Shown here: positions 24,990-34,735 of the stretch, piece after piece
How positions within the stretch are numbered: the stretch's first letter is position 1
How the letters are laid out: each line of letters begins with the position of its first letter
Notes under the pieces: generated by a model
Seen by the model: the letters and a program-made list of their open reading frames with translations, nothing else
What the model was told of the DNA's origin: nothing
The model's database searches: none
Position numbers and translations under genes: made by a program
NCBI RefSeq assembly: GCF_963678635.1
Contig: NC_087069.1
Location: 51,346,938 to 51,410,937, forward strand
Length of the DNA: 64,000 nt
Reading direction: 5' to 3'
Source of the DNA: Symsagittifera roscoffensis
Taxonomy: Eukaryota; Xenacoelomorpha; Acoela; Convolutidae

Positions 24990-27900
24990 TTAAAACTTAA
25001 ATGGCTTAGTTTTTTTCATCCCTAAGTACTTGCCTTTTCGGGTGAAAGTATATGAGTCCTTTTTTAGTTTGTTCATATGTTCTGACCAAATTGTTTTAGT
25101 TTTGAATCCGCGAGATGTCGACTTCAAGTTGACAGCTTTATCAAGAATTTTTCTGTATTTGGGCATTGGTCCATCTCCAGTCTCTTCATGGGTTCCTTTT
25201 TTTGAGTCCTTTGCTACTAAATTTGATATTGTCACTCCTACTATCATACGTCTTGAGGCAAAGGAACAATATTTCAGTACAGCGGAACTTTTTTTTTAAT
25301 AGACCGGGTTCTCATTTATCGTTTTTTATGAACAACGCACCATGTACGTGGTAGGGAAATTTTTCTTTGCATTGGCATAAAAGTAATCTCTACTGTCATT
25401 TTGAAGAGTTTGCTTTCTTCTCAGGTAATATACAATCCTCCAAGTTCTATTCGGCTAATGCTAGATACAAAGAGTCCGTATCCATCTCCAGTTCTTCGAG
25501 GTTGTTGTACCTATCGCTATTCCTGTAGAAAATTGTTTTATAACTCCAACATTCTGAGTTTAGCATATTGAAAAAAAAATCCTACAAAAATTGGTTCCCT
25601 TTGTTTGGTTGGTGACTTTAACAGTTACGTGTAATATGTGTAAATCTTTTTTCACAGCATTTGATCGCTTGAAAAACTTCTCATTTTTGGTTTGTGTGTC
25701 TTCTCATTCCCGAGGTACCTAATTATTCTGTGTCTGGATCTGTCCATGATTCGACTACTCTACGAGCTGTTACTTAGATTCTTCGTCGACTCAGCAACAA
25801 CTCCAGTGAGTGGATTATCGTCTCCTTCTCTTCGAGCAACAACGACAGACTGAAGGAAGCTCTCATAGCACTTCCCAGGCCTTTACTAAACAAACTGATA
25901 AACGTTTGTGCATTGAAGTCCAAGATCAAGATAAAGTTGAGAAGAGGCGTAATCATTTTATCATTTTTCAATTTAAAACTGGAAATCAACATTCGTTGTG
26001 GATTTTTAAACAAATCATTTTCTTCGTCAAAGTTTTTCAATTATTCTCCAATATCATTCCGGCACACCTCAGTGTTCTGAAAAACTGGCGGAAATTTTAG
26101 GAAATTTGGCTTGCATTTGTTGGGAACTATCAAATCACATTGGATATAGCCAAAAAAATCTGTTCTTAGTTTCTTCAATTAAAGAATCAGTGGACAGAGG
26201 TCTTTTGTATGGAAAATTTAGTCTTGACATGATTCTTGACTGATTCTTGACATGGTTTTCAATTGCTCCAAACAGTCACACTCCCAAATTTCCTAAAAGT
26301 TGGAATTTTTTATATACTCTCGTCTCAACTCATCCATTTTTCACTTTTTCTTTCCCATTTTCAATATCTTGTCCTGGCAAAATACGGGTTTATTTGTAGG
26401 AACAGAAGTGATAGTAGCCACCCATAGCTTCAAATACTGTTTTGCGCAATCCCATCAACATGGAAACAGTCAATTTTCTTCTGTTTGCTGTTGTGTATAA
26501 TTTCTCAACTTTACACTCTGGTCTCAATTCTCGATAGAAAGATATTACCATGTTCTCGAAACTTCTTGTTCTGTTATTTGTAGCTTAAAACCAATCAGTT
26601 TCAGAGTCATGCTCCCATCTTGTGTAAAATTCTGTAGGCATGATTTGGAAGCGTGCATCGCAGTTTTAGCATGACAATCACCTTATCATGGTAAAACTCT
26701 TTCGTTTTTTGCATAGCTTCAAGAGTAGGAGCAACATTTTTAAAATTCTATCATTGTAAGAAATCTTTGAAAGTAATCTTGTTGTGTTTCACTTGCTTTA
26801 AAAATTTTCAGAATTGAATCCAAGGTTTTTGCCCCTCCCATAAGTTTCATCATGTCAAGAAATGGAGCATCTCCAAATTTGAAAGATATAGAATCATTTG
26901 AATTCTTGATGACTCTTATTTCAATTGCTTTATCACAAATAAAATAAGGAATTTAAAAAGAATTGATGAGGTTCAGATCATATTTGTCACTATTGAACCC
27001 AAACACTGGTATGATGATTACCTTACGCTCTAAATGCTGTTTCAAATCAATCAGCTATTTTTTTTGAATTCTCAGGATTTGTGTAGACATGTAATCTTCC
27101 TCTCCAGTCTCAACACATTGGTTTTCATACTCGAGAACTTTTGGTCATTTGAATAAAATTCTATCGTTAAATTTATCAACAATTTTTTGACCGGGTGGTT
27201 GACAGTGTTTTTGATTTCTTGCTTTTTTCAGCCAGAAGTTCAAGCTAGAAACGAAAGCAGTTATCACGAGTTCTGGATCTTTTTCATGCAGGAAACTTGA
27301 TCATCTTGCAAACTTGAAGATATTGAGACAAAAAAATGGTCAAGTTTTTCTATCCAACCATTATCTAAGAACCTCGATTGATTCGAGATCAAAAACTGCT
27401 ACATTAGTAAATAATTTTTTATCTTCAGTGTGAGGATTGTTGAATCCGTCCAGATTCTCGAAAATTGTTTCATATATCTTGTATGCATTTTTGGGTTAAA
27501 TATGTCGAGCTTGATTGTTAACTCTGATTGTAAACTTGATGAAAGCGTCTGATCTTTTAAAAAAAACAGTCACATCTAGGACATCGAAAGCTCTTGAAAA
27601 AAGAAGCAATATGAATGATATGCTAGTTGAACTTTAACAATTAAACGGTTTTATCAAATTATCCAGTACTTCGCCGGGCTAATTTTCCAACATTTTCTCC
27701 TTCCTGAATGTCAAAATCATATTTGACATGTGACATGAGGTAAATCGTCTTGACAACTCCGCTAAAATTCTTCGGATCTTATCCAAATTTTGACATAAAT
27801 ACTGTTAACAGTTGAGGCTACTATGGCTATGCAAATACAATGTTAACGCACGGAAAAGACAATCATGATCTTTGTTTGGTAGTTTATTTTCACCCGATTA

Positions 27901-28728
27901 AAGACAGGTAACTGAAAGACATTTTTTAGTTAAGGGTAAAACAAGGACTGAGCTTCCCTTTGAAATGTTTTTGAGTAAAGCTGCAAAAACAGTGGAATTG
28001 GTGATAAATTTGAACCTCCTTTTGGGTTCTAACGTTCTTGAGTGCATTGCTTCTCGATATCAATTTTTCCTACTTTTCCTTGGTTGGTTTACAATTCAGC
28101 TCTAGGATACAGTAAATGCGACATCTCAAACAAAGTATTGTATTTGTGGGGGTAGTAAAAACGATATTCTCCTTTTTCGACATTACGAAGAACAAATCAT
28201 AAAAAAATGTTTCTTGCAGCTGAATCCAGGTTTTTGAATATTTCATTCAGCTTTTTGTTGATTACTTCAGTATCTAACTTTGACATTTAAAAGTTAAATA
28301 TTTCTTTCTCCCGTTTTTCATTTCTGAATCCGCCAGAAAGAGTTGACAAGCACTCAACTCCTCTTTGCGTCTCTCTCCATATTTCCTTCTACTGCACTAT
28401 TTTGTTCAATTCTGCTACAGAATCAATTGGTTTCGGCAGTACAGCTCCATGTTCTTTTCTCCAATGTTAGTGAAGAAAGTAGTAACTCGGAACCTCCTTC
28501 TCGCAAGAAGAACAAACCGTCGACAGCCTGAAAATTGATAGAGCTTGCTTCTTAGCCAAGTGATCAATCTTTTTTTGCAGATTGTAAGTGAAATACTTAA
28601 AATTTACAATCAAAACAAAAAATAACTCCTTTAGAACAATTTTTCCGATCTCGAGCTGCATTTTGACAAAAATACATGATTTTACAATCTTCACACTTCA
28701 CTTTCTCGTTTCGATTGAGAGCAGGCAT
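24990..28728 (-). pseudogene. family B DNA polymerase relic (DNA_pol_B_2 type) with N-terminal zinc fingers
   Basis: A decayed gene of about 3.7 kb. Reading the minus strand from an ATG at 28,726-28,728: a Cys-rich start with CEDC and CFDC pairs; a second Cys-pair/His finger (CSSC, then His residues) near 28,440-28,500; a CPRCDCFF finger at 27,560-27,597. The exonuclease region follows, with GFNSDKYDLNLI at about 26,969-27,003 and FLDMMKL...DSILK at 26,820-26,872. Palm-region pieces come next (LISSF...ITPLL near 25,950; a DRSRH segment near 25,740). The polymerase metal-binding motif C, DTDS, is at 25,471-25,482 inside EMDTDSLYLALAE, and a C-terminal FSSKGLKKR block is near 25,190-25,221. Order and spacing match full-length members of the virus/Polinton-type family B polymerases found scattered in invertebrate genomes. 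Many stops and frameshifts interrupt it, including one right after the DTDS block, so it is inactive. No integrase, capsid or ATPase gene was recognised next to it, so the parent element is not identified. Confidence 0.8.
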
Positions 28729-28929
28729 TATCTAAAAACAGAAAAAATGAAATTGGGTTTTAGAAATTTTCCAAATTGAATAAATCAAAATACCAATTGA
28801 AAAACGAAAAAAATCGATTTTTGTTTTTTCTGCGAAACAACGACTTGTAAAATGCTCACTTGTCTGTTTCAATTTGGCAAACAAATTTAATGTTTTAACC
28901 AATTGAAAAAAACGTATTTAAACTGACAA

Positions 28930-29107
28930 TGACGTCATCGACAACGCATTCAATCTTTTATGGTCATGAAGTCATTCTTTGATTAGAAGTGGCGTCAACG
29001 TCCACACAATTTTTTTTTATGATAAGGACGTCATTCTTTAAATACAAGTGACGTCATCGCCCAGGCAAACTTTTTTTCATGCCAATGATGTCATTGATTA
29101 CAAAAAC
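28930..29107. promoter_or_regulatory. three-copy 59-60 bp array with TGACGTCA palindromes
   Basis: TGACGTCATCG (28,930), TGGCGTCAACG (28,990) and TGACGTCATCG (29,049) are spaced 60 and 59 bp. Each is followed at a fixed distance by a second half-site phrase: gaagtcattcttt, ggacgtcattcttt, gatgtcattg. TGACGTCA is the palindromic site bound by CREB/ATF bZIP factors. The array ends about 200 bp upstream of the start of the polymerase relic, in the right place for its promoter/enhancer. The repeat is seen directly; the regulatory role is inferred. Confidence 0.55.
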
Positions 29108-29897
29108 ATCCTTCAAAATTGTGGAATTTTCCAGCAAAATTTTTAACTAATCGGAACTCAGTAGTTTCAAGGCATAACTGTAGATGAATTATATTCATTC
29201 TTTAAAAATTGTGAACTGAAAAAAAATCTAATTTTTCTCGAGTTACTCTACAAAAAAAGTTTTCCCTGTGTTTTTCTTATTGATGAAATAAATAGAATGT
29301 TATCTTTTTCACGATTTTTTTGGATGTTTATGTTGTTCAAAAAAGAGATTTCCGGCTAAGTGAAAGTCTATATAAGGAAACTAACAGAATCAAAGAGCTA
29401 ACATTTTTCAGCAAACTTTGAGTATCAAAGCTTAAATCCGACTGTTCAGTTACACCTGCCAATATAGGAAACTTTTTTCTCAAGAAATTTTGAAACTAGT
29501 CAAACAGTCGTTTGATTATTTATCAAAATTCTTTATTTTCCTTACTTGATTACCAAATTTTTCAAAAATCCCAAGCAAAATCTAATTTCAAAAAGCAAAT
29601 TATTGCATGATAAGGTTTGGAATAAGATTTCCAGAGTTTTGCTTTGAAAAAATCATCAATTTCGAGCTATCCTACTAAATTTATATCAAAAACAAAAAAT
29701 ATAAATGTCTACACAAAAATGCTCAATTTCTCCTCAATTATACGCAACACAACTCAAATGAGTTGATGAAAATTTTTTTCAAAAATCTGTTTTTGTTAAT
29801 TTTTTTCTTTGGTTATTTAAATTGGCAGAAATAGTACATTGATTCTGATTTGACACGACTTGTATAAACCAAATAAGGAAAATCTGTTTTGATTGGT

Positions 29898-30010
29898 TGA
29901 CCCCCCATTTGAGTTAAAGACATCTCACTCTTAATTTAAGAAATCATTTCAGGGATTTTTTGTTTAAGAGTGAGGGGTACCTTTAACTCAAATGTGTGCG
30001 TTTAACCCTT
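29898..30010. mobile_element. small palindromic (MITE-like) element
   Basis: The left arm 'catttgagttaaagacatctcactcttaa' region (29,908-29,936) is the reverse complement, with few differences, of the right arm at 29,966-29,997 ('ttaagagtgagg..tacctttaactcaaatg'). The loop between them is about 30 bp. A related sequence lies inverted at ~40,890-40,945, sharing the 'ttttgattggtt' flank. Palindromic, short and dispersed: typical of a foldback/MITE. Confidence 0.55.
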
Positions 30011-30045
30011 GGGCTCAAACAAATATTCCAATTCAAGTTTGATAC

Positions 30046-30228
30046 ATGATCGAAGTCATGAGGAGACACTTCAGTGAACATCACCAGATGCAGGTTCTTA
30101 TCACCGAGAATCAACGTGGACCGATGGAAATGTTGTCACAGATTACGGAACTAGTAGGGATGGACTATCTCGACGTTTCTGACGCCGAATATGTTGCTCA
30201 AACTGTAAAAAATTCCCTCTTTCAGTAG
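30046..30228 (+). CDS. unidentified 60-codon frame, possibly a last exon
   Basis: An open frame ending TAG at 30,228 with balanced, protein-like composition (His/Gln-rich start, then LITENQRGPMEML and a C-terminal DAEYVAQTVKNSLF). Fewer Phe/Lys/Asn homopolymers than random AT-rich frames supports it as genuine coding. The start could be the ATG at 30,046, but the frame is short enough to be the final exon of a spliced gene. Its last codons recur at the left edge of the window (1-40). I do not recognise the family. Confidence 0.35.
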   Translation: MIEVMRRHFSEHHQMQVLITENQRGPMEMLSQITELVGMDYLDVSDAEYVAQTVKNSLFQ

Positions 30229-30302
30229 GAAGAAGAATGATCTGTTGTGAATCGAATTATAATCGAAATACAATAGAAATACGATTATGAGCGAACCACC
30301 CA

Positions 30303-30832
30303 GATAAGTTGCGTCGATGATGGCAAGAACCGCTCTGCACTCAATTGAGAAATTGCAAAACTCTTCAGCTGCTCGAAAACTTTTCGATTTGTAAATAATT
30401 TGGTTGTTGTTTTGTGTTTTGTAATTTAATTTTTTTTGTATCTAGTGGAAAAATGTCTTGTAAAGTTGTCTCAGGCTTGTTAAAAACAATTTTTGTATCT
30501 TTAAAAAAAAAATTGCAAATTGCTGAAAAAACAATAACAATTTTTGCATCTTGAGAAACAATTGTGAGATAAGCTGCGTCGATGATGGCAAGAACCGCTC
30601 TGCACTCAATTGAGAAATTGCAAAACTCTTCAGCTGCTCGAAAACTTTTCGATTTGTAAATAATTTGGTTGTTGTCTTGGGTTTTGTAATTTAATTTTTT
30701 TTGTATCTAGTGGAAAAATTTCTTGTAAAGTTGTCTCAGGCTTGTCAAAAACAATTTTTGTATCTTTAAAAAAAAAATTTGCAAATTGCTGAAAAAACTA
30801 TAACAATTTTTGCATCTTGAGAAACAATTGTG
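30303..30832. repeat. tandem duplication, 2 x 265 bp
   Basis: The stretch beginning gataag(t/c)tgcgtcgatgatgg occurs at 30,303 and again at 30,568, with only a handful of differences over 265 bp, so the duplication is fairly recent. Both copies contain a 24-codon frame (MARTALHSIEK ... KLFDL stop) with coding-like composition, followed by AT-rich sequence. It lies just after the 30.05-30.23 kb frame. Confidence 0.8.
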
Positions 30833-31393
30833 AGTTAGGTTCTGCACACGTGTTAACAATTAAAGGAGTATAATCGTTGATAAAACTTTTAATTTGAACA
30901 AAAAATAATTTTGACAATATTTTTATAAGCAAACACTCAATTGTTAATAGAAACAATGATACGCTCACTATTTACGGAATCATAAGCATCAATGAAACAA
31001 TCAAAAAATTTAATTAAATAAGAATCATTCAGACTTCGAGAGTTTTGTAATAAACATCTCAAGAGGTCTGTTTAATTGTTCAAACAATGATGCGTACTTT
31101 GTAGTATCATGCGAAATGGTTTTGAAATCTGGAACGATCTGTCATATGGTACTGTGGGCAAACGAGCCTTTGGCATGTTTGGATCCGTGCAACCTTCGTC
31201 CAACCGACAGGGCTGCCCAGGTCTCCTCCTTCGGTTAGGCTCAAAACTTGCTCTGGATCTCAGGTAGTCTCTGCGGGTTTGGGAGTCTGAATCTGTCAGC
31301 AGCCTGACACGATTTCTCCTTTGGAACGGAGCGATTTTCTTGGTTGCTGCTGCTTGTTCTTGTTTTTGTTGTTGTTGTTGTTTGTGTTTGTGG

Positions 31394-31708
31394 TTAAGCC
31401 GAAGTGAGCTCATAAAGGAACCTCTTTGCCAGCATCGTAGTTCCGTGTGGATCTTGAGATAGGATGGCTAGTCCCACGTCTGTTGTGCCAAAAACTTCTT
31501 GTCTTGCTGCTAATGATCCGGGACATCCCAGTAACCAGTGTTCTAGCGTTTCCGGGGCATTGTGACCTTTCGGGCAGGTGGGGTCGTCAGCTGGGTTCAT
31601 GAGGTGCCGATATGCTGCCAACTTCAAGCTGTGGCCAGATCTCAAGCGCGCAATCTTTGTAGCGTCTTTGCGGCTAAGAATAGCTTTTTCGTCTCGTGAT
31701 GTAGACAA
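31394..31708 (-). pseudogene. C-terminal Cys/His motif of LINE ORF2
   Basis: After the RNase H comes the conserved RLRSGHS..LAAYRHLM segment, then CPKG...TLEHWLLGC. The family pattern is Cys-x2-Cys...His-x4-Cys; here the second Cys is Gly, while the related copy at 35 kb keeps CPKC. The domain probably binds nucleic acid. The frame ends at 31,394; a further open frame (31,072-31,413) overlaps the stop, but it arises from the CAA/CAG-rich 3' tail and is not conserved in frame in the other copy. Confidence 0.7.
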
Positions 31709-32220
31709 GTTTGCATAGGTTGCAGCCGTCTGGGCATATGGGGGGAGGGTCTTTGAAGGATCGTTTAAAGGTATAAATCCACCTTTTCAGAGTGATTCGT
31801 TTGGATTGGTCTGTGAGATTACATGCTCCGTTGGCTGCTCTGTCGGCCAGCCATTTACCTGGGATAGCAATATGGCCTGCATTCCATCGGATCTTGATCG
31901 GCCACCTGAGGAAGTTCAAAGTGAGGCTGAGATCAGACGTCTCAGGTCCGTCGCCTTCGAGAGCAGTGGCTAGGGACTGGCTGTCAGTGCAGATCATGAT
32001 GACGGTGTCGGGGTCGCAGTTGGAGTTTTCTATGCATTTCAGAGCTGCTCCAAGAGCTTCTCTTTCTTCCTCAAAGGACGAGGTGATAGCCCTGCCTTTG
32101 ATGCTGACGCTATGCAAGACTTAGGGGTCCGCAGGGCATCCTCTCAAGAATACAAACCCTGCACCTCCGTTCCTAGTGCCTTCGGCTACCGAGCCGTCCG
32201 TATAGATGACCAAGTCAGCA
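31674..32220 (-). pseudogene. RNase H domain of the LINE
   Basis: The first catalytic motif YTDGS is at about 32,190-32,204, followed by a stop (CPADP*) and a frame change. The second half is open to 31,674 with EEEREAL (Glu), CTDSQSL (Asp), and the WNAGH...IPG..LAD segment near the C-terminus. All four expected acidic/His positions can be found, but in two frames. It would remove the RNA strand after first-strand synthesis. Confidence 0.8.
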
Positions 32221-32608
32221 CCAGAGTTGCTGATGATGCTGATCGCTTCGTTTTTCGCGTCGTCACTTGTGTTCTTTCCTGCTAGGATGGTGGAGACACT
32301 CCAGAGTCTGTCGTGGCATTTCCAAGGTGGTTCCTTGATCTGTGGAAAGGGGGGCTCTTCTGTAGGTCGGTGGGGGGTTGCTCCTCAAGTCTTTTGCTTT
32401 TCTCCCTCCAGCTGTCTCTGCACAGTCAGTGGGAGGTGTTGCCTTCGAGAGTGATGCGCCGGGGGTGCTGTGGGCGAAGCCTGTACGCTTTCTCTCTCCA
32501 AGCCGCGACCAGTCCTTTCGAGGTGGTCGTGTAGCTCTGGACACCGGATTCGAGGCGGAGGGCTTCCAGGGGGCAGGAGGCTGTCTGTCCAGTAATGCAG
32601 CGTAGAGC

Positions 32609-33832
32609 TTAGTTCTGGGCTCGGTCAAGTCTCTCGAGCTGGGTTTTGGCCAACCACGGCTGCCAGCCAGGAGCTGCGTAGTCTAGCACGCTACGCTTCG
32701 TCGCCAGAAAGATCTTGGGAAGAGGTTTCTTCTTCCAGCCCCACTGTGACGTGCTAAGGCATGCGAGGATGCTGTTTCTCTTCTGGACCTTCGCTACCAC
32801 TTTATCGACGTGAGACTGGAAGGAAAAGGTTCTGCTCATGTAGATCCCAAGGAGTTTCGGGACTGGGTCAAACTTGAGAGGGAGGCCTTTCATGGTGACT
32901 CTTGGTATCCACTTCGCGTCGCCAGAGCCACTCGAGAAGAACGTGACAACGCTCTTATCGCTCAGGGTAATCTTTTTCTTTCTGCACCACTCTTCAATAG
33001 TTCTGAACGCTCTTTCGATGCTTCTCCAAGCTTATACCTTCTGATTGTTGCTAGCCCAGATGGTGAGGTCGAATGCAAAAATGGAATTTGTGACTTCTTC
33101 GGGGAGGTTATCGGCAATGGTGTTGATATAAAACAGGAAAAGGAGGGAGGATGAAACTGCTCCTTGAGGCACGTCGTGGATGAGCCATCTCGTTCTGCTA
33201 AGGCTCCCGTTGAGAAGAACCTCGAACTGCCAATTCCTCAGAAAAGCGTGGAACCAGCGCACAATCTTCAATAGAACTCGGCCGTCTACCAGGGATAGGA
33301 GCAGGTCTTCCTTCCACACGCGGTCGTACTCTCTGGACAGGTCGAGGAGCGCCATGACCGTCCTCTTCGGCTTGCGCTCTTGAAAACTGTCACTAAGGTC
33401 TTGGGTCATTCTGAGAAGTTGGTCTTCGCAGCTTCTGAGCTTCCTAAAGCCTGCTTGGGTATGACAGAAAAGGCCACGAACTTCAGCGAAGTGGTAGAGT
33501 CCATGCACTATCATACGTTCCAGGGTCTTGACCGTACAAGAGGTCAGACTGACAGGGCGGAAGGACTCGATGTTGCTAGCATGTTTCCCCATCTTGGACA
33601 AAGGGATGATGGTGGCGTTCCTCCAGGGTTTTGGTTTTTCAGCCTCGTTAAAGCACTGGTTGAAGATGGACAGCAATTCCTCTTTCGCGAACAACCCGAG
33701 GGCCTTGAGGGACGTCGGCGGGACCTCATCAGGACCTTCGGAACCTCTACTTATTATCTTTTTGATGGCGCGGTTCAGGTCATCCATGTTGAAGTCGGCT
33801 GCCGCGCACTCATCGGCGCTAGGGGCTTGCAT
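32609..33832 (-). pseudogene. reverse transcriptase domain of the LINE
   Basis: Fingers and palm are open from 33,832 to 33,032. Motif A is DLSREYDRVW (33,317-33,345) with its Asp kept; motif B is PQGAV near 33,157-33,172. Motif C reads FAFD at 33,068-33,079 where the family has (F/Y)ADD, so one of the two catalytic aspartates is lost. The thumb (KLLGIYMSRTFSF ... SVLDYAAPGW) is in another frame at 32,609-32,893. The enzyme would copy element RNA at the nicked target; this copy cannot. Confidence 0.85.
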
Positions 33833-34299
33833 CCATCTCTTCGCTTCTCTGATGCGGTCGCGTTCGGGTTTGGTGAACTCTAGTTTGCTGATCTTTGCGT
33901 AGTGGGCGGCGAAGGCGTCAGCTTTAGCATGATTGGAGACGATGATAGTTTCACCTTTTCTGGTCTCCTCGTTGGGGGAAAGGAGTCGGGACGGCCACTG
34001 AGCGAGCTAATCACTCTCCATACTTTCTTGCGCCACCCATTTCTCTTCCTTTTCTTCTTCTACGGCACTAGCCACTTCGCCACAGGCTTGTACCCATTCT
34101 CGGCGCTGGGTGCGGACCTGTTTGCGCAGTTTGTTTCTCTCCTTAACCAGAGCTCGGATGGCGGCTGACATCCCGACTTTCTTGTGCTTGCGAGGTTTCG
34201 TCTTTCCTACATGCGAGGTACCGATTGCTCCTTGATCCAGTTCTTTACGTCTTCTTCTACGGCTGCGGTGAGGTCGCCCCAGATCACTTCCTTCGTTTT

Positions 34300-34735
34300 C
34301 CAGCGTGCTTGCTGCGGCGTCTGCTGGAAGTGTTCACAGTGCAGCGAATGCTAATGAGCATACGGAGGTGGTCTGACCCGAGGCATTCTTCTACGCCCCA
34401 CTCCGTTCTCTCTCTCCGCTCAGTGGGGACGAGAAAATCGTCCGGGGTGCTCTCTCCTACCGTGCCTCGGTCGAGCAGTCTTTGACGTACAACATCGTGT
34501 TGTCAGCCAGGCACTCCTAAATGCGATCGCCTCTGCTGTTTTGTGGTTGCAGCGGGTCCCGAAGGGAGGAGTGAGCGTTGATGTCTCCTGCCACAAAGCA
34601 GTCCTGACTGCTTGCAAGGTTGTCGAGGACCAGAATATCTTCAGTGCCTGTCTCTCTGTTCGGCGGGATGTAGAGATCGGTGAGCGTGATCCACTTCATC
34701 TTGCTCAGCCTAATCTTGTTCGTAGATGACTCCAC
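34300..34735 (-). pseudogene. APE-type endonuclease domain, C-terminal half, broken
   Basis: Contains the DLYIPPN strand, the catalytic GDINAH motif (34,571-34,588; family pattern GDFNAH) and NSRGDRI. After a stop and a frame change comes ECLGSDHLRM (34,356-34,382), the SDH motif carrying the catalytic histidine. The family's N-terminal half, with the first metal-binding Asn and Glu, is absent. In the complete element it would nick the target DNA to prime reverse transcription. Confidence 0.75.

Larger units (their letters stand above)
31040..34735 (-). mobile_element. non-LTR retrotransposon, 5'-truncated and inactive (copy 2)
   Basis: Minus-strand order: endonuclease C-terminal half, reverse transcriptase, RNase H, C-terminal Cys/His motif, then a tail rich in CAA/CAG triplets. 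APE endonuclease plus RT plus RNase H places it in the I/R1/LOA-type group of LINEs. GC content is clearly higher than in the surrounding DNA. The 5' end is missing: the endonuclease begins near its C-terminal half at ~34,735, directly abutting the 3' end of a related copy. Frameshifts and stops occur in endonuclease, RT and RNase H. Confidence 0.85.

Noticed and set aside
31072-31413. 113-codon Gln/Arg-rich frame overlapping the end of LINE ORF2, as a possible third ORF
   Set aside because: The related copy at 34.8 kb has the CAG-rich tail in a different frame without conserved residues, so it is most likely 3' UTR.
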